Below, one piece after another: positions 11,103-20,220 of a stretch of DNA of 64,000 nt. The stretch lies in the NCBI GenBank assembly GCA_046352935.1, contig JAXMGR010000010.1, positions 1-64,000 of the forward strand. Reading direction: 5' to 3'. The notes beneath the pieces are model-generated. The model saw nothing but the letters and a program-made list of their open reading frames with translations, had not been told where the DNA came from and did no database searches. The position numbers and the translations under genes are program-made. Position 1 is the stretch's first letter, and each line of letters starts with the position of its first letter. This DNA comes from CAYWMY01 sp046352935. Its GTDB lineage: Bacteria > Pseudomonadota > Gammaproteobacteria > Steroidobacterales > Steroidobacteraceae.

Positions 11103-11251
11103 CTGGAGTTCCAGTCCCCTGCCGCGTCCCTGGCCCCACCGTGGCTCGACGCCCCGGCAATCCCTGTTCCTGTGCGCGGCGATGATACTCCAGAGGCACA
11201 CGGCGCGTCCGCCGGATATCCGCCGCACACACGACAGATTGCCTGCGCCCG

Positions 11252-11267
11252 GTGCATGACAATGCAC
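11252..11267. repeat. Perfect 6-bp inverted repeat GTGCAT-4-ATGCAC in the fcl-capD gap
   Basis: The arms GTGCAT and ATGCAC flank a GACA spacer. It lies about 50 bp after the fcl stop and 150 bp before the capD start on the minus strand. With no T-run after it, a terminator is unlikely; a regulator site for capD is possible but unproven. Confidence 0.35.
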
Positions 11268-11318
11268 GGGAGCCGTCGCCGTTTGCCGACGTCGTGGAAC
11301 TTCTGCCGATCGCCGCGG

Positions 11319-12257
11319 TCAGCGGCGCAGGGTGTCCTGGTGCTCGAGGAACCAGCGGTAGGTCTGCCCGATGCCCTCGCGCAGGCCACGGGTCGCATGC
11401 CAGCCGAGCGCGGTGAGGCGGGCCACGTCCAGCAGCTTGCGGGGTGTGCCGTCCGGGCGGCTCGTGTCGAAGCGCAGTTCGCCCTCGAACCCGACGACGT
11501 CGCGCACGATCGCGGCGAGCTCCGCGATCGGCAGGTCCGTGCCGCAGCCGATGTTGACCAGCTCCGCACCGTCGTAGCGGCGCATGAGGAACACGACTGC
11601 GTCGGCGAGATCGTCGACGTGCAGGAACTCGCGGCGCGGTGCGCCCGTGCCCCAGATGGTCACGGCGGCCGCGCCCGCGACCTTCGCGTCGTGGAAGCGG
11701 CGGACCAGCGCCGGCAGCACGTGCGAGTCCTCGAGGCTGAAGTTGTCGCCGGGCCCGTACAGGTTCGTGGGCATCACGGCGATCGCGTTGAATCCGTGCT
11801 GGCGCCGGTAGGCCTGGCACATCTTGATGCCCGCGATCTTCGCGATCGCGTACCACTCGTTGGTGGGCTCGAGCGGCCCGGTCAGCAGGCAGTCCTCGGT
11901 CATGGGCTGCGGCGCGAGGCGCGGATAGATGCAGCTCGAGCCGAGGAACAGCAGCTTCGCCGTGCCGCTGCGCCACGCGGCGTCGATGACGTTCGTCTGG
12001 ATCTGCAGGTTGTCGCGGATGAAGTCCGCCGGTCGCGAGTCGTTCGCGTGGATGCCGCCGACGCGCGCGGCGGCGAGGTAGACCTGCGACGGACGCTCGC
12101 TGGCGAAGAACCCGCGCACCGCGTGCTGGTCGGTCAGGTCGAGTTCGCTCCGCGTGCGCAGCACGAGCTCGACCGGCTCGCGGGCCAGGCGGCGCACGAT
12201 GGCGCTGCCGACCAGCCCCTGGTGCCCGGCCACGAACACGCGCGGCATGTCAGTCAT
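11319..12257 (-). CDS. fcl: GDP-L-fucose synthase
   Basis: The 312-residue SDR enzyme (3,5-epimerase/4-reductase) makes GDP-L-fucose from GDP-4-keto-6-deoxymannose. It shows the NADP motif GHQGLVG (~11-17), catalytic Ser108 in GSSCIYPR, Cys109 and Tyr136/Lys140 in EWYAIAKIAG, matching the E. coli numbering closely. The substrate loop NLYGPGDNF is present. It overlaps gmd by 8 bases and completes the two-step fucose pathway with it. Confidence 0.95.
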   Translation of the reverse strand: MTDMPRVFVAGHQGLVGSAIVRRLAREPVELVLRTRSELDLTDQHAVRGFFASERPSQVYLAAARVGGIHANDSRPADFIRDNLQIQTNVIDAAWRSGTAKLLFLGSSCIYPRLAPQPMTEDCLLTGPLEPTNEWYAIAKIAGIKMCQAYRRQHGFNAIAVMPTNLYGPGDNFSLEDSHVLPALVRRFHDAKVAGAAAVTIWGTGAPRREFLHVDDLADAVVFLMRRYDGAELVNIGCGTDLPIAELAAIVRDVVGFEGELRFDTSRPDGTPRKLLDVARLTALGWHATRGLREGIGQTYRWFLEHQDTLRR

Positions 12258-13350
12258 GGCGGCGGTTCACCGTGAAACCCTCGCGGCGCATGAGCGCGTC
12301 GCGCCCGGCGAGCTCGCGGTCGGCGGCGACCATCTCGCGCACGAGCTGGTCGAAACCGATCTCCGGCGTCCAGCCGAGCCTTGCGCGCGCCTTCGCGGCG
12401 TCGCCCAGCAGCGTGTCCACCTCGGTGGGGCGGAAGTAGCGTGGATCGACGCGCACGACGACGCGCCCGGTGGCCGCGTCGATGCCCTGCTCGTCGACGC
12501 CGCTACCGCACCATTCGATCCGCATGCCGAGACAGCCGCCCGCGCGTTCCACGAACTCGCGCACGGAGTGCTGCTCGCCCGTCGCGATGACGTAGTCGTC
12601 GGGCCGGGGCTGCTGCAGCATGAGCCACTGGGCGCGCACGAAGTCGCGCGCGTGCCCCCAGTCGCGGCGCGCATCGAGATTGCCGAGCCAGATGCAGTCC
12701 TCGAGGCCCGCGTCGATGCGTGCGAGTCCGCGCGTGATCTTGCGCGTCACGAAGGTCTCGCCGCGCAACGGTGACTCGTGGTTGAACAGGATGCCGCTGC
12801 ACGCGAACAGGCCGTAGGCCTCGCGATAGTTCACGGTGATCCAGTGCGCGTAGAGTTTGGCCACGCCGTAGGGCGAACGCGGGTAGAACGGCGTGGTCTC
12901 GCGCTGCGGCGTCTCCTGGACCTTGCCGAACATCTCGGAGGTCGACGCCTGGTAGAAGCGCGTGCGGTCGCCGAGCCCCAGCACGCGGATGGCCTCGAGC
13001 AACCGGAGCGTGCCCACGCCGTCGGCGTTGGCGGTGTACTCGGGCGTCTCGAACGAGACCGCGACGTGGCTCTGCGCCGCGAGGTTGTAGATCTCGTCGG
13101 GCTGCACCTGCTGGACGATGCGGATCAGGTTGGTCGCGTCCGTCAGGTCGCCGTAGTGCAGCCTGAGCCTGACGCCGGGCTGGTGCGGGTCCTGGTAGAG
13201 ATGGTCGATGCGGTCGGTGTTGAACGACGAGGCGCGGCGCTTGATGCCGTGGACCTCGTAGCCCTTCGCCAGCAGGAATTCCGCGAGACAGGCCCCGTCC
13301 TGGCCCGTGATGCCGGTGATGAGCGCCTTCCTGACCAAGCGGACCTCCAC
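12250..13350 (-). CDS. gmd: GDP-mannose 4,6-dehydratase
   Basis: The 366-residue enzyme converts GDP-D-mannose to GDP-4-keto-6-deoxy-D-mannose. Visible motifs are GITGQDG (~13-19), the RRASSFNT loop (~39-45), catalytic Thr137/Glu139 in STSEMFG and Tyr161/Lys165 in SPYGVAKLYAH, plus RRDWGHARDFV near residue 230. It heads a two-gene gmd-fcl unit after a 99-bp gap, so it may have a separate promoter. A slightly later start at the VRKALITG codon would remove five residues. Confidence 0.95.
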   Translation of the reverse strand: MEVRLVRKALITGITGQDGACLAEFLLAKGYEVHGIKRRASSFNTDRIDHLYQDPHQPGVRLRLHYGDLTDATNLIRIVQQVQPDEIYNLAAQSHVAVSFETPEYTANADGVGTLRLLEAIRVLGLGDRTRFYQASTSEMFGKVQETPQRETTPFYPRSPYGVAKLYAHWITVNYREAYGLFACSGILFNHESPLRGETFVTRKITRGLARIDAGLEDCIWLGNLDARRDWGHARDFVRAQWLMLQQPRPDDYVIATGEQHSVREFVERAGGCLGMRIEWCGSGVDEQGIDAATGRVVVRVDPRYFRPTEVDTLLGDAAKARARLGWTPEIGFDQLVREMVAADRELAGRDALMRREGFTVNRRHD

Positions 13351-13449
13351 TCCCGATCCATGGAGTGCGCAGTCTAGTGGCGTGAGGCGCCGATATCCAT
13401 GGAACGCAGCCCCGGCGGCCAGTCCCGCGCCCCGGATGGCGGATCGCGA

Positions 13450-14478
13450 TCAGGCCGCCGTCCGCTCCGGACGACCCGCGCCCGCCAGTCCCGCGGCGAC
13501 GAGGAACAGCGCGAGTACGAGTGCCGCGAGCGCCGCCGCCCGGTCGGGCCTGCGCATCGAGACGATCGCCGCGGGCAGGACGACGGCGAGATCGAGGGCG
13601 ATGACCAGCAGCGTGACGCGCGCATGGCTCCGCCAGCGGCGCGCCAGCCACTGGTAGGCGTGGCTGCGATGGGCACTGTACCAGCGCTCGCCGCGCAGCC
13701 CGCGGCGCAGGAGCGTCAGCGTCGCATCGCTCACGAACGGCGCGGTGAGGATCAACGCCGTCCAGGGCGGGAACGCCGGCACCTGCATCGAATGCACGAG
13801 CAGCAGCGCAATCACGAATCCCGTGAAGCCACTGCCGGCATCCCCCATGAAGATCTTCGCGGGCGCCCAGTTCCAGGCGAGGAAGCCGAGGCTCGCGGCG
13901 CCGAGCAGCAGCCACGGCGCCGTGAACGCCGTACCCGCGCCCGCGACGGCGAGCAGGCCGGCGGAGGTGAAACTCACGAACGCGGCTTCCGCGCCCGCGA
14001 TGCCGTCGATGCCGTCCATGAAATTGAACAGGTTCAGGAACCAGACGCAGCAGATGAGGGCGATGACGCCACCGGCGAGGCCGGCGACGCGCAGCCCGTT
14101 GATGTCGAACGGCGGCAGCCCGCCGATCACGGCGAGCGCAACGCCCGCGGCCGCCACGTGCACGCCGAAGCGCAGGCGGGCGGGCACCGGCCGGCGGTCG
14201 TCGGCGAAGCCGATCGCCGCGACGACGAGGCCCGGGGCCGCGAGGCCCAGCACGAGATCACCCGGGACCTCGCCCGCGAGCCATGCGATGACGAGGCCCG
14301 CCAGTGTCGCCAGCACGATTGCGAGTCCGCCACCACGCGGCGTCGGCACCGTGTGGGAACTGCGTTCGTTGGGGCGGTCGAGCAGATCCGCGCGCAGCGC
14401 GAGGCGTCGCACCACGCCGGTCAGCACCGCCGATGCGACGACCGCGCCGAGCGCCAGCAACACCACCACGGCATTCAT
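13450..14478 (-). CDS. wbpL: Initiating glycosyl-1-phosphate transferase, WecA/WbpL-like
   Basis: This 342-residue polytopic protein (about ten membrane helices) belongs to the MraY/WecA family, which moves sugar-1-phosphate from a UDP-sugar onto undecaprenyl phosphate. Diagnostic segments are DRPNERSSHTVPTPRGGG (~35-52), IGFADDRRPVPARLR with the DD motif, NLFNFMDGIDGIAG (~149-162) and KIFMGDAGSGFTGF. A basic HRSHAYQ loop follows, as in this family. Next to wbpM and a WbpV/WbpK-like reductase, the likely donor is UDP-QuiNAc or UDP-FucNAc. The start overlaps the upstream SDR gene stop. Confidence 0.87.
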   Translation of the reverse strand: MNAVVVLLALGAVVASAVLTGVVRRLALRADLLDRPNERSSHTVPTPRGGGLAIVLATLAGLVIAWLAGEVPGDLVLGLAAPGLVVAAIGFADDRRPVPARLRFGVHVAAAGVALAVIGGLPPFDINGLRVAGLAGGVIALICCVWFLNLFNFMDGIDGIAGAEAAFVSFTSAGLLAVAGAGTAFTAPWLLLGAASLGFLAWNWAPAKIFMGDAGSGFTGFVIALLLVHSMQVPAFPPWTALILTAPFVSDATLTLLRRGLRGERWYSAHRSHAYQWLARRWRSHARVTLLVIALDLAVVLPAAIVSMRRPDRAAALAALVLALFLVAAGLAGAGRPERTAA

Positions 14479-15485
14479 CGCGCGCTCCCCGCCGCCGCGG
14501 CGAGCGTGCGCGCGAGTCCCGCGTCCAGCGACAGCGGCGCGCTCCAGCCGAGTTCGCGGCGAGCGGGACCGGCGTCGACGGCGAGCGTGCCCGTGAGGCG
14601 CTGCAGCTCCGGCCCCAGTCCCACGAACCGTGCCATGCCGTTCAGCAGCGCGGTCGGGACGGCCACGAGCCGTGCCCGGCGACCCATTGCGGCGGCCGTC
14701 CGGCGCAGCAGATCGGGCGTCGAGACATCCTCGCCGTCGCTCGCGAGCCAGACCCTGCCGGGCGCCTGCGGATGCCACAGCAGCAGCAGCACGAAGTCGG
14801 CGAGATTCCAGACGCTGATGAGGCTGCGGCGGTTGTCGACGGCCGCGAGCGGCAGAGGCCATCCGCGGGCACAGGCACGGATCAGCCGCGCGAAGTTGCC
14901 ACCGACGCCGGGGCCGTACACGAGCGGCGGCCGCACGATCGCCACGCCGGGCGCGGGGCCCGTCGCGGCGCGCAGCAGCAGTTCCTCGGCCGCGAGCTTG
15001 GAACGCGCATAGGCGTTCGCGGGATGCGGAGCATCACCGGCGGTGAACGCGCGACTGCCCGAGGCCTCGCCATTGACCATGATGCTGCTGATGAACACGA
15101 GCCGCGGGACACCGGCCCGGGCCGCCTGCTCCGCGAGACGCCGGGTGGCCTGGACGTTCACGCGCTCGAACGTCGCGTCGTCGTCGGGCCCCGGCCGCAT
15201 CACGTGGACGTGCGCGGCCGCATGCACGATGGCATCGATGCCGGCGAGCGCCGCGGTCCAGTCGGTCCCCGGACCGAGCTCGCCGACCGTGCAGGTCTCG
15301 ACGGACGCGGGCCACCTGGCGGCGCCCGCTGGCGGGCGCCGCACGGCCGCGCGCACCCGGCAGCCGGCGTCGCACAGGGCCGCGACGACGTGGCGGCCGA
15401 CGAGTCCCGTCGCACCGGTCACCAGCACGTGCCTGCCGCACAGCGCCGCATGCCGCGCGGCCGGGGCATCGTCAGCCGGAGGCAC
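14475..15485 (-). CDS. NAD-dependent epimerase/reductase, WbpV/WbpK-like
   Basis: This 336-residue extended SDR has VTGATGLVG (~22-30), HAAAHVHVM, ISSIMVNGE and the catalytic pair in NAYARSKLAAE (YxxxK). Family members next to WecA-like transferases reduce UDP-4-keto-6-deoxy-GlcNAc to UDP-QuiNAc (WbpV) or UDP-FucNAc (WbpK), which would link WbpM to the initiating transferase here. Which 4-epimer it makes cannot be told from sequence by eye. It overlaps both neighbours (14 and 4 bases). Confidence 0.75.
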   Translation of the reverse strand: MPPADDAPAARHAALCGRHVLVTGATGLVGRHVVAALCDAGCRVRAAVRRPPAGAARWPASVETCTVGELGPGTDWTAALAGIDAIVHAAAHVHVMRPGPDDDATFERVNVQATRRLAEQAARAGVPRLVFISSIMVNGEASGSRAFTAGDAPHPANAYARSKLAAEELLLRAATGPAPGVAIVRPPLVYGPGVGGNFARLIRACARGWPLPLAAVDNRRSLISVWNLADFVLLLLWHPQAPGRVWLASDGEDVSTPDLLRRTAAAMGRRARLVAVPTALLNGMARFVGLGPELQRLTGTLAVDAGPARRELGWSAPLSLDAGLARTLAAAAGSAR

Positions 15486-16227
15486 GCAGGACCTCGAGAA
15501 GCTTCACGGGGAAGCGCAGCAGCAACCGCGGCAGACTGGTCGCGACGCCGTTCCGGAGGCAGGCGCGCCGCATTTCGCTCGTGATGATCCAGTTGGAACG
15601 CCAGCCCCGGGTGCTGAGACCGCCCTGCGGCATGCGCACCAGTGCGCGCGGAAGATAGCGATAGCGGGCGCGTTCGTGCACGAAGGCGCGCACGCAGAGC
15701 TCGAAATCGCCGGCGATGCGATAGCTCGCATCGTAGCCACCGAGACGCCGGTACAGCTCGCCGCGCAGGAACAGGCTCGGATGGGCTGGCATGAAGCCGC
15801 TGGCGAGGCGCGCGGGACTGAATCCTGCGGATCGGTAATGGCGCAGCACGCGCCCGGGGTCCTGCGGATCGACGATCAGCACGTCGCCGAAGACGGCATC
15901 CACGTCCTCCGCGGAGAAGGCGTTCGCCACCGTGGCCACGACCCCGGCATCGAGGTAGCTGTCGCCGGCGTTCAGGAATGCCACGACGTCGCCGGTCGCG
16001 AGGGCGAGGCCCTTGTTGAACGCGTCGTAGACGCCGCGGTCCGGCTCGGACAGGAGCTTCGCCACACGCCGGCCGCGTTCGCGTACGACGGCGACCGTCG
16101 CGTCGGTCGACGCACCGTCGACGACGATGTGTTCGATGTCGACGTACGACTGCTCCGCCACCGAATCGAGTGTGGCGCCGATCGCCTCCGCGCCGTTGCG
16201 CACGGCCGTGATGATCGAGACCTTCAT
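15472..16227 (-). CDS. Family 2 glycosyltransferase (WcaA-like)
   Basis: The 251-residue GT-A enzyme begins with MKVSIITAVRNGAEAIGATLDSV and shows the nucleotide-binding VVDGASTDAT, the FNKGLALATGDVVAFLNAGD motif (the DXD equivalent is NAGD) and an SYRIAGDFELCVR acceptor segment. It is cytoplasmic and probably adds one sugar to the lipid-linked repeat unit. I chose the ATG at 16227 because it overlaps the preceding gene stop by 4 bases and starts the conserved core. Donor and linkage are unknown. Confidence 0.85.
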   Translation of the reverse strand: MKVSIITAVRNGAEAIGATLDSVAEQSYVDIEHIVVDGASTDATVAVVRERGRRVAKLLSEPDRGVYDAFNKGLALATGDVVAFLNAGDSYLDAGVVATVANAFSAEDVDAVFGDVLIVDPQDPGRVLRHYRSAGFSPARLASGFMPAHPSLFLRGELYRRLGGYDASYRIAGDFELCVRAFVHERARYRYLPRALVRMPQGGLSTRGWRSNWIITSEMRRACLRNGVATSLPRLLLRFPVKLLEVLRASG

Positions 16228-17405
16228 CCGCGCGCGGCCCCGGCTGCGGCGTAGACGTCGAGGAGCAGCCCGAGATTGCGTGACGCCGTGTACTCCGCGT
16301 CGAAGCGCGCGCGCGCGCCGCGGCGCAGCCGCTCGCGACGCACGTCGTCGGCCCACAGCTCGCGCACCCGTGCCGCGAGCTCCGAGGCGTCTCCGGCCCT
16401 GAACTGCAGGCCGGTCCGGTCCGGCACGACGAGTTCGGCGAGGCTGCCGATGCGCGCCGCGACGACCGGCGTGCCGCGTGCATACGACTCGACGAGCACG
16501 AGCGGGAAGCCCTCGAACCACTGCGAAGGCAGCACCAGCAGCGCAGCGGCACCGATGACGGCGCGCACCTCCTCGCGCGGCCTGAGGCCCAGGAACTCCA
16601 CGGGAAGTCCCTCGCGCGCAGCCCGCGCACGCAGCTCGGCGAGCAGCGGACCGTCGCCCACGATCCTGAGAGGGATATCCCGCAGACCGCGCCAGGCGTC
16701 GAGCAGCGTCAGCAGCCCCTTCTCCGTCGACAGCCGTCCCGCGTACACGGCATAACCGCCGTCACCCGCGCCGGGCGGATCGATGTCGTCGACGAAGTTC
16801 GGCTTGACGTGCACACGCGCGGGATCGAGGCCTGCTGCGACGAATCGCGCCGCCGCGAACCCGCTCAGCGTGATGTAGGCATCGATCGCCTGCGCGTAGC
16901 TCCCGTTCCTCCAGGCGCGTCGCTGCGCGAACGCGACCGCTGCGGAGCCGATGAGCGAATCACGGTAACAGCGATGACGGAGCGCCGGGCCGATCCTCGT
17001 CGGGCCGCACAGCTCGCAGACGGCGTCCTGGCGGTAGAAGGTTGCCGCCGCGCAGAGCCAGCGGTAGTTGTGCAGCGTCTGCACGACCGGCACGCGGGCC
17101 TCGCGGGCGGCCGCGTAGACGCTCGGTGTCACCAGCGGGAAGGTGTTGTGCACGTGCGCGACGTCCGGGCGCTCGCGACGGATCAGCGCCGCGACCTCGC
17201 GGTGGCTGCGGCGGGACCCACCCATCCGCAGCGCAGTGCGCGCTGCCGCGACGGCGTCGCGCTCGTCGACCTCGTCGTTGGAACGCTGGTAGAGCACGAC
17301 TTCGTGGCCGGCGCGCTCCAGCAGCGCGCGCTCCTGGCGCACGACGTTGTCCTCGCCGCCGGGATTGCCGGAGCGGTAGAAGTTGTGGATCAGCAGGATC
17401 TTCAA
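16224..17405 (-). CDS. GT-B glycosyltransferase, family 4
   Basis: The 393-residue protein has a GT4 N-terminal domain (KILLIHNFYRSGNPGGEDNVVRQE, DVAHVHNTFPLVTPSVY) and C-terminal GT1 domain (YAVYAGRLSTEKGLLTLLDAW, LPSQWFEGFPLVLVESYARGTPVV). It also has a cysteine pair (CELCG) near residue 135. I chose a TTG start at 17405, ten bases after the upstream stop with a GAGGG element, because it directly precedes the conserved KILLIHNFY strand. The donor sugar is not predictable. Confidence 0.82.
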   Translation of the reverse strand: MKILLIHNFYRSGNPGGEDNVVRQERALLERAGHEVVLYQRSNDEVDERDAVAAARTALRMGGSRRSHREVAALIRRERPDVAHVHNTFPLVTPSVYAAAREARVPVVQTLHNYRWLCAAATFYRQDAVCELCGPTRIGPALRHRCYRDSLIGSAAVAFAQRRAWRNGSYAQAIDAYITLSGFAAARFVAAGLDPARVHVKPNFVDDIDPPGAGDGGYAVYAGRLSTEKGLLTLLDAWRGLRDIPLRIVGDGPLLAELRARAAREGLPVEFLGLRPREEVRAVIGAAALLVLPSQWFEGFPLVLVESYARGTPVVAARIGSLAELVVPDRTGLQFRAGDASELAARVRELWADDVRRERLRRGARARFDAEYTASRNLGLLLDVYAAAGAARG

Positions 17406-17415
17406 GGCCGGGCCC

Positions 17416-18186
17416 TCACGGCGCGTGCACGAACAGGAAGTTCGCATCGGCGACGCGCGCGAGCCGGTAGCCCGCCGCCAGCAGTGCGCGCACGCGACGG
17501 CCGACGCGCGCACCGACCGCGGGCGACTGCGGCGCGTTGAGCTCGTCGAACTCGACCAGCAGCTGCGCGGGCCGGAGGCTGCCCGCCAGCAGCGCATCGA
17601 GCACCGCGTACTCGGCCCCCTCGATGTCGAGCTTCAGCAGCGCGAGCTCCGCGATGCCGCGTTCCGCGAGCAGGGTATCGATCCGCACCGCCGGAACCTC
17701 GATGAACTCCGTCGTGTGCTGCAGGTTCGCCGCGGAATGACTGACGTGCGCCGGGTCGCGCGGCGCATAGAGCCGCAGGCCGCCGTCGCTCGACCACAGC
17801 GCCACCGGCAGGAACTCGAAGCGTGCCGCGTCGAACCCTCCGAGCGCGTAGTTCGCGGGCCCGCCCTCGACGGGAACCGTCGCGCCCCGCGCCGCTGCCG
17901 CGAGCAGCCCGCGCACGTGCGCGACCGCGCGCGGCGTGGGGTCGACGCAGAGGACACGCAGCCCGTGACGCGCGTTCAGCAGCACGTCGAAGGACACGTC
18001 CTCCCCGGCGCCCGCACACAGCGCCACCATGCCCGGCGTGAACGCGCCGGGCAGGCAGTGCCAGCCGCCGTAGTCGGTGCCGATCTTCTCGATGCCGCCC
18101 GGCACGCGGCGGCCGAGGCGCCACCACAGCCAGCGCGCCACCAGACGGCCGTATGCGAGCTGCAGCCTCCGGATGACGTAGTCCAT
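17416..18186 (-). CDS. FkbM-family methyltransferase
   Basis: The 256-residue SAM-dependent enzyme carries the FkbM signature LLKLDIEGAEYAVLDAL (~183-199) and a VEFDELN strand. The SAM site is around GAGEDVSFDVLL and VLCVDPTPRAV. FkbM enzymes O-methylate hydroxyls of sugars or secondary metabolites; in this locus a terminal or decorating O-methyl group on the glycan is likely. It starts 6 bp after the other methyltransferase gene. Confidence 0.85.
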   Translation of the reverse strand: MDYVIRRLQLAYGRLVARWLWWRLGRRVPGGIEKIGTDYGGWHCLPGAFTPGMVALCAGAGEDVSFDVLLNARHGLRVLCVDPTPRAVAHVRGLLAAAARGATVPVEGGPANYALGGFDAARFEFLPVALWSSDGGLRLYAPRDPAHVSHSAANLQHTTEFIEVPAVRIDTLLAERGIAELALLKLDIEGAEYAVLDALLAGSLRPAQLLVEFDELNAPQSPAVGARVGRRVRALLAAGYRLARVADANFLFVHAP

Positions 18187-18192
18187 GCGCGC

Positions 18193-18957
18193 CTACCGGC
18201 AGGCCTCGAGATACAGCGAGCCGGGCTTGTACTGGCCGCCCGCCGCGTCAGTGTCGAGCCCGTACTCCTGCCAGCCCTCGATGCGGCTGGTGTCGAAGCG
18301 CTCGACGCGGATGTCCCGATAGCCCGCCTCGAGCAGCAGCGCACCGAGGTTCACGCGGTCGTAGAGCCACTGGTGCGTCTCGCCGCGCCGGCGGGCGTCG
18401 CCGAACACGAGCGTGTAGATGCGGCGGCGCAGGCCCGTGAGGCTTCGCGCCGCGGCGGCCTCGCGCCGCACGCTCTGCTCGACGATCTCCGCGACCGAGG
18501 CGTCGTGGCCCGCCCACGCGGCCGCGACCGGTGCGCGCTGCGCGAGGTCCTCGAGGTACAGCCGTGCGAGCTGCTCCAGGTCCGGCACCACGATGCGCTG
18601 CACTCCGCCCGGCTTCAGCACGCGGCGGACCTCGCCCAGGAAATCCGGCACCTGCGACCGGTCGAGGTGCTCGAGCATGTGGGAGTGATAGACGACGTCG
18701 ACGCTCGCATCGGCGAACGGCAGGCCCCGCGAGAGGTCGTGCGCGATGATGTTGCGCGGCAGATCCAGGTAGCGTTCGCGACGCTTCGCGTCGAGCACGA
18801 GGGGCGGCAGCCACGCGAGCAGCGGACTGGTGCGGAACCGCAGGTAGATCGACCAGTCGACGTTGATCACGTCCGCGTGGGTGCCGACCTTGTCGCCACA
18901 GCCGAGGTTCACCACCGTGCGTGCGCGCGGCGCCGTCGAGGGACTGCCGCCGTTCAT
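18193..18957 (-). CDS. Class I SAM-dependent methyltransferase
   Basis: The 254-residue protein has SAM motif VVNLGCGDKVGTHADVINVD (~15-35), a YHSHMLEHLD segment (~92-101) and FLGEVRRVLKPGGV, typical of Methyltransf_11 proteins found in polysaccharide loci. Its start overlaps the upstream glycosyltransferase stop by 4 bases. The substrate is probably a sugar of the repeat unit or a chain terminus; this cannot be decided here. Confidence 0.82.
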   Translation of the reverse strand: MNGGSPSTAPRARTVVNLGCGDKVGTHADVINVDWSIYLRFRTSPLLAWLPPLVLDAKRRERYLDLPRNIIAHDLSRGLPFADASVDVVYHSHMLEHLDRSQVPDFLGEVRRVLKPGGVQRIVVPDLEQLARLYLEDLAQRAPVAAAWAGHDASVAEIVEQSVRREAAAARSLTGLRRRIYTLVFGDARRRGETHQWLYDRVNLGALLLEAGYRDIRVERFDTSRIEGWQEYGLDTDAAGGQYKPGSLYLEACR

Positions 18958-20159
18958 GCAGCATCCGCCGGATCGAGCGCCTGCCGGAAATCCGCGAGCC
19001 GGTCGGCCGCAATCGTCTCCCAGTTGAAACGTTCGGTCATCTTGCGCGCCCCGGCCGCGCCCAGGCTCGCGCGCAGTGCGGGGTCGCCGAGCTCGTCGAG
19101 TACACGCACCAGGTCGTCGAGGTCGTTCATGCGGTACACGCGGCCGTTGCCGTCGACGTGGTCGCGGTAGATCCGGTCGCTGACCACGATCGGCAGGCCG
19201 CAGGCCGCGGCATCGAGCATGGACGTGCTCTCGTTCGTGGGCCACACGGCGATGTCGGCGGCGCGGAAGTAGCGGCCGAGCCGGTGATAGGGCATGAGGT
19301 CGAGCACCACGCAGTCGGGCCGCGCCGCGATCGCGTCGCGCTGCGCACCCTCGCCGATGAAGAGCCCGCGACAGGGCCGCCCGCGCGCGCGGAGTACCGC
19401 CACCGCGTCCGCGACGAGCAGCGGATTCTTCAGCTCGGTCATCTTGCCCGTGTAGATGCAGAGGATCTCGTCGGGTCCGATGCCGAGCTCGGCGCGGGTC
19501 GCGGCGCGCTCCGCGTCCTCGCCCGCGGCACGGGGATGGAAGACCTCGAGGTCGACGCCGAGGTGGACGATGCGGAGCTTGTCGCGCTGCACGCCGAAGA
19601 ACCTCGCGGCGACGGCGCCGCAGTCGCGCGTGGGTGCGTAGCAGATGCGCGTGAACAGGCTCACGAGCCGGCCCGGCAGCCAGCGCGCCAGCAGGCAGGC
19701 GAGGCCCGCCGGCCGGAGCCAGGGGTGACGCCTGCCCGCGAGCGGGAACATGATCGCGGCCGTGTGGCTGCCGGTGAAGAGGCGGTATCCCAGCCGCCAC
19801 TGCCCGACGAGCGCGAGCAGCGGCAGCCAGCCGATGGCAACCGACGAATAGACGACGTCGGGACGCAGCTCCCGGAGCTTCGCGAGGAGGCCCGCGGGCG
19901 CCGCGTAGCCGAACCAGCGGTGATGCGCGAGCACGTGGACGGTGTAGCCGTCGACCCGCTCGACGCTCCCCGCGACCGGCAGGCGCGGGTCGACGAAGCT
20001 GGAATACGTGCGCCGATAGTCCGGGAGGTAGTGGTAGGGCGGGAGGTCGAGCACGATCAGGTGCACCTCGGCACCCTGGCGTGCGAGGTACTTCGGCAGC
20101 AGGGTCACGAGATAGCCCATGTCCTTGGGATAGGTCTCGGACAGCAGCACGACTCGCAA
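18954..20159 (-). CDS. GT-B glycosyltransferase, family 4
   Basis: The 401-residue protein has N-terminal LSETYPKDMGYLVTLLPKYLARQG, a linker around KLRIVHLGVDLEVFHPR, and the C-terminal GT1 motifs LCIYTGKMTELKNPLLVADA and NESTSMLDAAACGLPIVVSD. The last motif is a variant of the usual EPFGL helix. A TTG start at 20159 was chosen because an AGGAG element stands about 7 bases before it and the conserved first strand follows at once; no ATG is near. The 61-bp gap to wzx is the largest inside this run of genes. Confidence 0.8.
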   Translation of the reverse strand: MRVVLLSETYPKDMGYLVTLLPKYLARQGAEVHLIVLDLPPYHYLPDYRRTYSSFVDPRLPVAGSVERVDGYTVHVLAHHRWFGYAAPAGLLAKLRELRPDVVYSSVAIGWLPLLALVGQWRLGYRLFTGSHTAAIMFPLAGRRHPWLRPAGLACLLARWLPGRLVSLFTRICYAPTRDCGAVAARFFGVQRDKLRIVHLGVDLEVFHPRAAGEDAERAATRAELGIGPDEILCIYTGKMTELKNPLLVADAVAVLRARGRPCRGLFIGEGAQRDAIAARPDCVVLDLMPYHRLGRYFRAADIAVWPTNESTSMLDAAACGLPIVVSDRIYRDHVDGNGRVYRMNDLDDLVRVLDELGDPALRASLGAAGARKMTERFNWETIAADRLADFRQALDPADAA

Positions 20160-20220
20160 GCAGCAGCTCCTCTCGTTCCGGCCCCGCCCCGCGACCTCCG
20201 CGGAACCGTGGAGCGCGCGA

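Noticed and set aside
9138..12275. 1045-residue open frame on the plus strand
   Set aside because: It is antisense to wbpM and fcl, which have clear catalytic motifs; its translation is His/Asp/Arg-rich repeats of the reverse-strand codons.
17405..17597. Longer N-terminus for the GT-B enzyme ending at 16224
   Set aside because: The added residues lie in the FkbM gene in another frame and do not match the family; the TTG at 17405 gives the normal start.
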